A DNA stretch of 64,000 bases from CAVRQM01 sp963756975. GTDB lineage: Bacteria > Pseudomonadota > Alphaproteobacteria > Acetobacterales > Acetobacteraceae. The DNA lies in the NCBI GenBank assembly GCA_963756975.1, contig CAVWPS010000002.1, positions 992,001-1,056,000 on the forward strand. The letters are read 5' to 3'. Below the pieces are notes generated by a model. That model ran no database searches and was not told the DNA's origin. It saw nothing but the letters and a program-made list of their open reading frames with translations. A program made the translations under genes and the position numbers. Shown one piece after another: positions 44,520 through 52,271 of the stretch (its first letter is position 1; every line of letters starts with the position of its first letter).

Positions 44520-47152
44520 CTGAAATCAGTCGCACGACGCTGTTCGGCAAGCTGAACCCGGTCGGGTATCGCGCCATCGAAGGGGCGACGGTGTTCTGCA
44601 AGCTGCGGGGCAACCCGTATGTCGAGCTGGTGCACTGGCTGCACCAGATCCTGCAAACGCAGGATTCCGACCTGCACCGCATCATCCGCCACTTCGAACT
44701 GGACGCGTCCAAGCTCGCGGCCGACATTCCGGCCGCCCTCGACAAGCTGCCGCGGGGTGCGACGTCGATCTCCGATTTCTCGCCGCTGATCGAGGAGACG
44801 ATCGAGCGCGCGTGGGTGCTGGCGACGCTGATGTTCGGCGAGGGCCAGGTTCGCACCGGGCATCTGCTGCTGGCCGGCATGCGCAATTCCGGTACGCGCA
44901 ACGTGCTGAACGGGATCAGCAAGCAGTTCGACCGCGTGAAGGCGGAAGCGCTCGCGGACGGGTTCGACAAGATCGTCCACGGCTCGCCGGAAGACACGCT
45001 GCAGGCGACGGACGGCAGCGCCGCACCGGGCGAGGCGAGTGGTGCCATGGCACCGGCCGCGATGGGCAAGGGCGAGGCGCTGGCGAAATACGCGGTCGAC
45101 CTGACCGAGCGCGCGCGCAAGGGCGAACTGGACCCGATCGTCGGGCGCGACACCGAGATCCGGCAGGTCGTCGACGTGCTGATGCGGCGGCGTCAGAACA
45201 ACCCGATCCTCACCGGCGAGGCGGGCGTCGGCAAGACGGCGGTGGTCGAAGGCTTCGCGCACCGCATCGTCGCCGGCGACGTGCCGCCGGCATTGCGCGA
45301 CGTGAGCCTGATGACGCTCGACATCGGCCTGCTGCAGGCGGGTGCGAGCATGAAGGGCGAGTTCGAGAACCGGCTGAAGCAGGTGATCGAGGAAGTGCAG
45401 TCCTCGCCCAAGCCGATCATCCTGTTCATCGACGAGGCGCATACGCTGATCGGCGCGGGCGGCGCGGCGGGAACGGGCGATGCGGCGAACCTGCTGAAGC
45501 CGGCGCTCGCGCGCGGCACGCTGCGGACGATCGCGGCGACGACGTGGGCGGAATACAAGAAGTATTTCGAGAAGGACCCGGCGCTGACCCGGCGCTTCCA
45601 GGTCGTGCAGGTCGAGGAGCCGTCGGAGCAGAAGGCCATCCTGATGATGCGCGGCATCGCGTTGCCGCTCGAGAAGCATCATCGCGTGCAGATTTTGGAC
45701 GAGGCGATCGAGGCGGCGGTCCGCCTGTCGCACCGCTACATCCCGGCACGCCAGCTGCCGGACAAGTCGGTCAGCCTGCTGGACACCGCCGCCGCGCGCG
45801 TCGCGGTCAGCCAGCACGCCGTGCCCGCGATGGTGGACGATTGCCGCCGCCGCATCCAAGGGCTCGAGACGGAGCTGTCGATCATCGCGCGGGAGGGCGC
45901 GGTCGGCATCGACGTGGCCGCCCGCCAGCTGGACGCCGAGACGGCGGTGGCCGAACAGCGCGCGACCCTGACAGGGCTCGAGGAGCGGTGGCAGTCCGAG
46001 AAGGTGCTGGTCGACGCGTTGCTGGAAAAGCGCGCGACGTTGCGCGACGGCACGGCGACCGACCCGGCGGCCACTCTGGCCGAGGTGCGCGCGTTGCAGA
46101 TCGACCTCGCGACGCATCAGGGCGAGACGCCGCTGATTTTGCCGAGCGTCGACGAGCAGGCGGTCGCGGCCGTGGTCGGCGACTGGACCGGCATTCCGGT
46201 CGGCCGGATGGTCAAGAACGAGGTGCAGGCGGTGCTGCATCTGGCCGGCAGCCTCGGCAAGCGCATCATCGGCCAGAACCACGCGCTGGAGCTGATCACG
46301 AAGCGTGTGCAAACCGCGCGCGCCGGGCTCGACAATCCGTCCAAGCCCATCGGCGTGTTCATGCTGTGCGGCCCGTCCGGCGTCGGCAAGACGGAGACGG
46401 CGCTGGCCCTGGCCGAGGCGCTGTACGGCGGCGAGCAGAACGTCATCACCATCAACATGAGCGAGTTCCAGGAGGCGCACACCGTCTCCACGCTGAAAGG
46501 CGCGCCGCCCGGTTACGTCGGCTACGGCGAGGGCGGCGTGCTGACCGAGGCGGTGCGGCGGAAGCCGTATTCGGTCGTGCTGCTGGACGAGGTGGAAAAG
46601 GCCCACCCGGACGTGCACGAGATTTTCTTCCAGGTGTTCGACAAGGGCGTCATGGAGGACGGCGAAGGCCGCATGATCGACTTCAAGAACACGCTGATTC
46701 TGCTGACCTCCAACGTCGGCACGTCGCTCATCATGGGCATGTGCAGCGACCCGGAGCTGATGCCGGAGCCGGACGAGATCGCGAAGGCGTTGCGCGAGCC
46801 GTTGCTGAAAGTGTTCCCGCCGGCGCTGCTGGGGCGGTTGCTGGTGATCCCCTACTACCCGCTCAGCGACAAGGTGATGTCCGAGATCATCCGCCTGCAA
46901 CTGAACCGCGTCGTCTCGCGGATCGGCGAGCGGCATAAGGTGACGATGACGTACGACGACGCGGCGGTGGCGCTGATCGCCGGCCGCTGCACCGAGCCGG
47001 AAAGCGGCGGGCGCATGATCGACGCCATCCTGACGAACACCATGCTGCCGTCGCTGTCGTCGGTGTTTTTGACGCGCATGCTTGAGGGCGAACCGATCAA
47101 GAGCGTGCACGTGGGGGCGGCCGAGAGCGAGTTCTCCTACGCCTACGAGTAG
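44516..47152 (+). CDS. tssH: T6SS AAA+ ATPase ClpV (TssH)
   Basis: ClpV recognises contracted TssB/TssC sheath and disassembles it for reuse. The 878-residue protein has a Clp N domain (~1-150, FCKLRGNPYVELVHWLHQIL), a first AAA+ module with GEAGVGKTAVVEGFA (~235) and LFIDEAHTLIGAGG, a middle coiled coil and a second AAA+ module with GPSGVGKTETALALAE (~619) and VVLLDEVEKAHPDVHE. This is ClpV rather than ClpB by its N-terminus and by gene context. It ends the first plus-strand tss run and is followed by a strong hairpin. Confidence 0.96.
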   Translation: MTEISRTTLFGKLNPVGYRAIEGATVFCKLRGNPYVELVHWLHQILQTQDSDLHRIIRHFELDASKLAADIPAALDKLPRGATSISDFSPLIEETIERAWVLATLMFGEGQVRTGHLLLAGMRNSGTRNVLNGISKQFDRVKAEALADGFDKIVHGSPEDTLQATDGSAAPGEASGAMAPAAMGKGEALAKYAVDLTERARKGELDPIVGRDTEIRQVVDVLMRRRQNNPILTGEAGVGKTAVVEGFAHRIVAGDVPPALRDVSLMTLDIGLLQAGASMKGEFENRLKQVIEEVQSSPKPIILFIDEAHTLIGAGGAAGTGDAANLLKPALARGTLRTIAATTWAEYKKYFEKDPALTRRFQVVQVEEPSEQKAILMMRGIALPLEKHHRVQILDEAIEAAVRLSHRYIPARQLPDKSVSLLDTAAARVAVSQHAVPAMVDDCRRRIQGLETELSIIAREGAVGIDVAARQLDAETAVAEQRATLTGLEERWQSEKVLVDALLEKRATLRDGTATDPAATLAEVRALQIDLATHQGETPLILPSVDEQAVAAVVGDWTGIPVGRMVKNEVQAVLHLAGSLGKRIIGQNHALELITKRVQTARAGLDNPSKPIGVFMLCGPSGVGKTETALALAEALYGGEQNVITINMSEFQEAHTVSTLKGAPPGYVGYGEGGVLTEAVRRKPYSVVLLDEVEKAHPDVHEIFFQVFDKGVMEDGEGRMIDFKNTLILLTSNVGTSLIMGMCSDPELMPEPDEIAKALREPLLKVFPPALLGRLLVIPYYPLSDKVMSEIIRLQLNRVVSRIGERHKVTMTYDDAAVALIAGRCTEPESGGRMIDAILTNTMLPSLSSVFLTRMLEGEPIKSVHVGAAESEFSYAYE

Positions 47153-47164
47153 GCGCAGCCGCTA

Positions 47165-47198
47165 ACTCGACCCGGGCCTTTGCTGGCCCGGGTCGAGT
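47165..47198. terminator. Strong bidirectional hairpin between tssH and the minus-strand operon
   Basis: A perfect 14-bp stem (arms 47165-47178 and 47185-47198; inner arm CTCGACCCGGGCC) with a 6-base loop TTTGCT lies between the convergent ends of clpV and the minus-strand operon. There is no T tract on either side, so termination may need Rho or the hairpin may mainly protect mRNA ends; symmetry suits both strands. Confidence 0.75.
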
Positions 47199-47207
47199 GC
47201 GTCGCGC

Positions 47208-48328
47208 TCAGTGCATCGTCTTCGCGAGGGCGGCCAGCGTGGTCGTCACCGTGGCGCGGATGGTCAGCGGCACGAACGGGTTCGCGTCGAGGTCGCCGAT
47301 CAGCTTGTCGGACATCGCGAAGGACAGATAATCCTTCATGACCGCGCGCGCGCCAGCGATGGCCTGCGTGCGCTTGATCTCGTCGGCTTCGTTCATCAGG
47401 TCGTCGAGCGCTTCGGTCAGGCGATCGTCGAAGGTCGCCAGCACCGGTGCCACGACGGTGCGGAATTTCGCGTCGATCTCCTTGCCGTACGGCGCGTCGG
47501 CGTAGGTCTGCGCCAGCGCGGCACGCAGCTTCTCGACATCGGCTTCGACGCGCTTTTTCGTGTCGACCCACGCGAGCCGCGACGTCGCGACGGCTTTCGG
47601 CGTGGCGCCCTCGCCCGACCCGGCCATCGCGGTCTTCAACTGCTCGATGAAGTCGGCCGCGTATTTCAGGTTGCCGGTCTTGATATTGACGTTCGCGTCC
47701 GTCGCCAACTTCATCATCTGCGCCTTGCGGGCGTCGTCGGTGCCGGCGGCCTTCGGGATGGCAGGGATCAGTGCCGCCAGCTGCTTGGCCAGCGACGACA
47801 CCAGAGCCGCTTTTTCCTCGGGGGTCTGGCCGGCGGCGGGTGCCGGCGGCGCGGCGGCGGGGCGGGCGGCGGAGGCGGCGCGGCCGCGACCTCGGGTGCC
47901 GCGGGTGCGGGTGCGGCCGCGACCGCCTCGGCTTCGGCGACGGCGGTCTCCTCGTCCGCTTCCTCGTGCGACTCGCAGACTTCGCCGTCCTCGGTCACGA
48001 GAATGACCTTGTTGAAGCCGGTGCCCTTCAGCGTCTTGATCAGCCGTTTCGCGATGCCGGAGGTGGAGCGGTTCAGCGTCAGCTTCACCTGTTTGGCGTT
48101 GTCGTCCACATCGACGAACGCCTTGCCGAACCGCGTATTCTTCGCGTCCGGAAACTCGGTCTTCATCTGCTTTTCGAGCGCTTGGCCGCTGCGCATCTTG
48201 TTCAGGATCAGCAGCCCGTACCCGTTATCGGAGCCGGTTCCGATCGCGCAACCCACCGGCTCCTCCTTCGACAGGTTGAGCAGCTTTTTCATCTCGCCCT
48301 TGGACATCCCGGTATTCACGACGGCCAT
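47208..48328 (-). CDS. Uncharacterised T6SS-linked protein, paralogue 1 (frame broken)
   Basis: Two overlapping frames, 48328-47768 and 47801-47208 as called, are one gene. The first encodes a ~110-residue N-terminal domain (MAVVNTGMSKGEMKKLL, EPVGCAIG, LNKMRSG, KNTRFGKAFVDVDDN, SGIAKRLIKTLKGTGFNKV) and an Ala/Pro linker; the second a helical C-terminal domain ending LDANPFVPLTIRATV. Both halves align end to end with the intact protein at 50891-52162. One missing base in the GC-rich linker (about 47845-47865) accounts for the break; repaired length is about 373 residues. Family and function are unknown to me. It is the last gene of a three-gene operon with the LanM-like protein. GGGAG precedes the ATG at 48328. 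Confidence 0.7.
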
Positions 48329-48381
48329 CGAATTGCTCCCTGTGCGTCAAACCATTTATCACGGCGCGTCGTCGCATGCCG

Positions 48382-50886
48382 TCATTTCAGAAGTTCGTCG
48401 AGCCGATCCTTCATCGAAGGCGGAAGATTGTCGTTTGATGGCTGACCAAGATCCGGCAGCTTGGGGTCGTAGTATTCCTTGAGCGCCAACTTGACCGTGT
48501 CGGCGTGCTGAGTGAACAGGGCGATGTTCTGGCGCGCGACGTCCAGCCCGTCGGTCGCAAGTTCGACGTCCGTGGCCTGATCCTCCTCCGGTTTGTCGCG
48601 CGGAATTTTATCGGTTCCATTGTGCAGCACCTCCTTGGAACCGAGCGCCTGGGTGAAGTAGGCGACATCGCGCTCGCCGAGGTCCTTGCTCATGACCGGC
48701 AACAGGTTCTTGAAGTCCGGGTTGGTCCGGAGCCGGCTTTGCACCAGGTCCGAACCGCGAACTTGCTCGTCCATCATCTGCTCGCTCGATTTGAGCTCGT
48801 CCAAATCCTTCTTCTTCTCTTCCGGAAACCCCTTGTTCATCATCATGCGTCGCTGCTTGAGCTGCTCGGCCGTCGCCATCGCGTGATAGCGCACGTGCAT
48901 CCCGCCGAACGAGGCGATGAGCTTTTCGATCGTCTCGGCGTTGGCGGGGTCGGCGAGCGCGTCGATCATCTCGTTGAAGCCGGCGAGCATATCGTCCTTG
49001 AACCGGTTCGGCGCGCCGCTCATCTGGGTGATCGGGCCCTCGGCCGTGTCGACCACAAGCGTGTTCTCGGTGGTCTCCTCCGGTGTCATCGTCTTGCCTT
49101 CGAGGGGGCGGCTCCGGAGCGTGTCGCCGGACGCGAGGCCTGGGCCGATCTGTTTGATCTGGGTCCCACCGGTGATCGCCTTGTCGAGCATGGTGTTGGT
49201 GATCTTCGTCTTGATGCCGGCCTTGACGAGGTTCGGGTCCAGGTCCTCGACCTTGTCCGGCGGCTCCGGTGACAGGGCCGGATCATACGTCTTGCTGCTG
49301 AAGGCGATCTCCAGATCGGTCAGGACGGGCTGACCCTTGCGGATCATCATGTTGCCCTGATGGAGGTCCTCCATGCCGAACAGCAGCGCCAGCGCCTGCA
49401 ACTGGCCTGTCTGGCGGTAGAATTCCTTGGCTTTCGGCTCATCGAGAACGCAGTCGTCCTTTTCGCCGTGCTCGACGAACTCCACCCAGCCGTACGGATG
49501 TTCGTCTTCCTTGTTCATCGGAAGGAAGCCGTATGTCGGCAGGTCCTGGGCGTCGCCTCGCTTGGATTTCAGCAGCGCGCTGGCGATCTCGGACATCCCG
49601 GAGCCGTCATCGGTCCGGCCGACGAACTTCGCGTCGACCCGCACGTCGCGAGGCTTGTTGACGACCTTCTTCGGCCCGTCCTCGGTGTCGAATTCGAGGA
49701 TCGTCACGCGCCGGCCGCCATTGTGCGGGTCGCTGTCGGCGACCGTCAGGTCGGTCAAGCCGTTGATCGCGGAACCACCGAACAAGCCGTCCTTCAGCGC
49801 GTCCTTGTCCTGGCCCGCCTGATCGAGCACCTCGCCCACGTTGCGTTGGAAATTGTCGCACTCACGATCGATCTGGGCCTGTAACCCGGGGCATTTCTCG
49901 AACAGCGCCGTCGGGTCGGCCAGCAGTTTGTCCATTTCGGCGCTATACCCCGGCATTCCCCCCTTCTTCGGATCGAAGAACTTCGTCACCGCCGCGCGCA
50001 TCATCTCGTCGAGCACGCCGGCGAGCTTGGTGCCGAGCTTGTCGAACACCTTCGACATCGCCGCGTCGGCGACGACGCCCGCGAATTTCAGTTCCAGCTT
50101 GTCCATCGCGTCGCGCAACGGCGCCTCGAACAGTTTCGCGCGATACGGGTCGGGCGCCGCGACACCGGCGAACTTCAGCTCGCGCTCGGCCTGCGCCTTC
50201 AACGCCGTTGCCGCGATCTCCTCGTTGCTGCCGGGCACCAGCGAGCCGGCGAGCGCCCCGGCCTGATCGACCGTGCTTTTCAGCAAGCCTTTGCGGGTTT
50301 CGCGCAGCTTGGTGCCGTCCGCCTTGCGACGCTGCACCTCGGCCGCGGTCATCTCGGTCTCGTCGCGGTCGTCGGGCGGAGGCGAGGCGGACGGGTGGGC
50401 CAGCATCGCCTGCAGCTGCTGGGCGGCCAGCATCGCTTCGGCCGGGCACCCCTTGCGCCGGGACTGGTCGATGGTGGCGGCGAGGTCCTGGCCGGCCATT
50501 CGCAACCGGTCGGTCCGTTCCCCGACCGGCAGTTTCGGCTGCGTTCGGAGCGACGTCGCCTGCCGGGTCAGTTCGGGCAGCACCGTCGTGGTGACGAGGC
50601 TGGCCACGTTGATCTGTGATTCGGTGAAAAGACGCGTGAACAGCACCGTGCTGCCCGCGTCCCACGCCGCGAGCGCGTTGGTGTCCTCCGCCAAGTCCCG
50701 GTCGCCGCGGTCGCGGTGAGCCGTGGCCTGCTTGAGCAGACGGTCGGTGCGCGGGGTGACGGTGCCGCCCAGGATATCGGCCTGCTGCCGCTCGATCCGC
50801 TCATCCTGCGTCTCCGGCAATTTCTGCAGGTTCTTTTCGAACCAGCTGCGTCGCTCCATCGGAACGGCGACAACTCTGTCGCTCAT
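48382..50886 (-). CDS. LanM-dehydratase-like (DUF4135-like) kinase-fold protein in T6SS locus
   Basis: The 834-residue protein has a mostly helical N-terminal half and a central region resembling the dehydratase domain of class II lanthipeptide synthetases (LanM), which phosphorylates Ser/Thr and then eliminates phosphate. Matching elements in order: DPHNGGRRVTILEF, then KPRDVRVDAKF with Lys411, then LFGMEDLHQGNMMIRKG with D507, H509 and N512, then VLTDLEIAF with D524. These are the positions of the ATP lysine, catalytic loop and metal-binding Asp of the kinase-like core. There is no LanC-type cyclase domain (no zinc-site motifs seen after residue 530), no signal peptide and no membrane segment. 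It could be a T6SS effector or an enzyme modifying a T6SS protein. It starts 4 bases after paralogue 2 ends. Confidence 0.62.
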   Translation of the reverse strand: MSDRVVAVPMERRSWFEKNLQKLPETQDERIERQQADILGGTVTPRTDRLLKQATAHRDRGDRDLAEDTNALAAWDAGSTVLFTRLFTESQINVASLVTTTVLPELTRQATSLRTQPKLPVGERTDRLRMAGQDLAATIDQSRRKGCPAEAMLAAQQLQAMLAHPSASPPPDDRDETEMTAAEVQRRKADGTKLRETRKGLLKSTVDQAGALAGSLVPGSNEEIAATALKAQAERELKFAGVAAPDPYRAKLFEAPLRDAMDKLELKFAGVVADAAMSKVFDKLGTKLAGVLDEMMRAAVTKFFDPKKGGMPGYSAEMDKLLADPTALFEKCPGLQAQIDRECDNFQRNVGEVLDQAGQDKDALKDGLFGGSAINGLTDLTVADSDPHNGGRRVTILEFDTEDGPKKVVNKPRDVRVDAKFVGRTDDGSGMSEIASALLKSKRGDAQDLPTYGFLPMNKEDEHPYGWVEFVEHGEKDDCVLDEPKAKEFYRQTGQLQALALLFGMEDLHQGNMMIRKGQPVLTDLEIAFSSKTYDPALSPEPPDKVEDLDPNLVKAGIKTKITNTMLDKAITGGTQIKQIGPGLASGDTLRSRPLEGKTMTPEETTENTLVVDTAEGPITQMSGAPNRFKDDMLAGFNEMIDALADPANAETIEKLIASFGGMHVRYHAMATAEQLKQRRMMMNKGFPEEKKKDLDELKSSEQMMDEQVRGSDLVQSRLRTNPDFKNLLPVMSKDLGERDVAYFTQALGSKEVLHNGTDKIPRDKPEEDQATDVELATDGLDVARQNIALFTQHADTVKLALKEYYDPKLPDLGQPSNDNLPPSMKDRLDELLK

Positions 50887-50890
50887 GGGA

Positions 50891-52162
50891 TCAGCCTCCG
50901 AGCTGTGCGGCCAAACGAGCCAGGGTTTGCGTCAGGGTCTTGTGGACCGCGACCGGCGCGAACGGATTGCCGTCCAGTGCGGCGATCAGCGGATCGGCCT
51001 CGACCGTGGCGCGGTGCGCGACGACGAGGGCCAGCGCCGCGCGCTTCGGCTCGGCCGGGTCGGCGGCCGCGGCCACCGCGTCGAGCCGGGCTTGCAGATC
51101 GTCGGTGAACTGGCCGAGCACGGTGTCGAGCTTGCGGACCGCCGATCGCGCGATCGAGAAATCGTCCGTTTCGCTGAACGCCGCGAGAATCGATTGTTCG
51201 AGCGTGCCGAGGTCGGCGTCGACCGCCCTCCGCGCCGACTCCCAGTCGAGCATCATGGCGACATATTGCTGCTTCGGGGCGTCGGCCCGCCGCTGCTCGG
51301 TATCGAGCAGCGAGGCGAGCCGCGTCAGATCTCGCCGCGCCGCCTCCGCATCGCCGGCCTTGAGGTGTCCGACGACCGTGCCGGCCAGCGCCGCCATCGC
51401 GCCGTGCGAAGCCGATCCGGCGGCGGCCTTGACCTCCGGGACCATGGCCGCGAAGCCCGCCTGCACCTGCGCCGCCTCGGCCGGCGGCTGCGCGTCCGGG
51501 GCACCCTGCGTCACTTCGATCAGATCGAGCAGACGATCCATCGCGCGCTGCGCGCCGGCCGCGTCCCCCTTGCGCAGAAGCGCCACCGCATCGGCGGCCG
51601 CACCCGACAGCGCGTCATGCGAGGCCGGGTCGGCCCCGATCGCCTGTTTCAGCAGCGGCGTCACGGTCGTCAGCGCCGCCTGCACGGTCGCGGCATCGAC
51701 GACGGCCGCCGGGGCCGCCTCCGTCGGGGACATTGGCGGCTCCGCGACGGCCGAAGGCGCCGCGGCCGGCGGCACCGCATCCTCGTCCGCCTCCTCGTGA
51801 GCGTCGCATGTCACGCCGTCGTCGGTCACGATGACGACCTTGTTGAACCCGGTACCCTTCAGCGTCTTGACGAGCTTTTTCGCAATGCCGGAGACGGCCC
51901 GATTGATCCTGAGTTTCACCAGCTTCGGGTTGTCGTCCACATCGACGAACGCGTTGCCGAACCGGGTGTTCTTGGCGCTCGGGAACTCGGTCTTCAGCAG
52001 CTTCTCGAGTGCGGCGCCGCTGCGCATCTTGTTCAAGATCATCAGTCCGTGGGCGGCATCGTCGCCGATGCCGATCGCACAACCGACCGGCTCCTGTTTC
52101 GAAAGCAAGAGCAGCTTCTTCATGTCGCCTTTGGACATGCCGGTATTCACGACGACGGCCAT
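50891..52162 (-). CDS. Uncharacterised T6SS-linked protein, paralogue 2 (intact)
   Basis: The 423-residue protein is the intact homologue of the gene at 47208-48328. The N-terminal ~110 residues are strongly conserved between the two (NTGMSKGDMKKLL, EPVGCAIG, ILNKMRSG, KNTRFGNAFVDVDDN, KTLKGTGFNKVVIVTDDG, HEEADED). After a linker comes a helical region with two internal copies of a ~60-residue unit, each containing a V-x-x-L-K-x-G-D-A-x-x-A-x-R-x-x-x-x-L-L type helix (around residues 160-220 and 235-290), then a domain ending LDGNPFAPVAVHKTL. No known family is recognised. A near-perfect ribosome site AGGAGGT precedes the ATG, so it is well translated and is the first gene of the operon with the LanM-like protein. 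Confidence 0.72.
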   Translation of the reverse strand: MAVVVNTGMSKGDMKKLLLLSKQEPVGCAIGIGDDAAHGLMILNKMRSGAALEKLLKTEFPSAKNTRFGNAFVDVDDNPKLVKLRINRAVSGIAKKLVKTLKGTGFNKVVIVTDDGVTCDAHEEADEDAVPPAAAPSAVAEPPMSPTEAAPAAVVDAATVQAALTTVTPLLKQAIGADPASHDALSGAAADAVALLRKGDAAGAQRAMDRLLDLIEVTQGAPDAQPPAEAAQVQAGFAAMVPEVKAAAGSASHGAMAALAGTVVGHLKAGDAEAARRDLTRLASLLDTEQRRADAPKQQYVAMMLDWESARRAVDADLGTLEQSILAAFSETDDFSIARSAVRKLDTVLGQFTDDLQARLDAVAAAADPAEPKRAALALVVAHRATVEADPLIAALDGNPFAPVAVHKTLTQTLARLAAQLGG

Positions 52163-52271
52163 GCAGACCTCCTACCCCCCGATCCCGCGAGAACGATGCT
52201 AGCGGAGAACGGACTGTTGGCGATAGGTTCGCACCGGACATCTTCGGCCACTCAGTTCGCGGGAACACCTG

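Noticed and set aside
48382..50886. Complete lanthipeptide synthetase with precursor peptides
   Set aside because: No LanC cyclase domain and no nearby small leader-core peptide gene, transporter or protease of a RiPP cluster; only the kinase/dehydratase-like core is supported.
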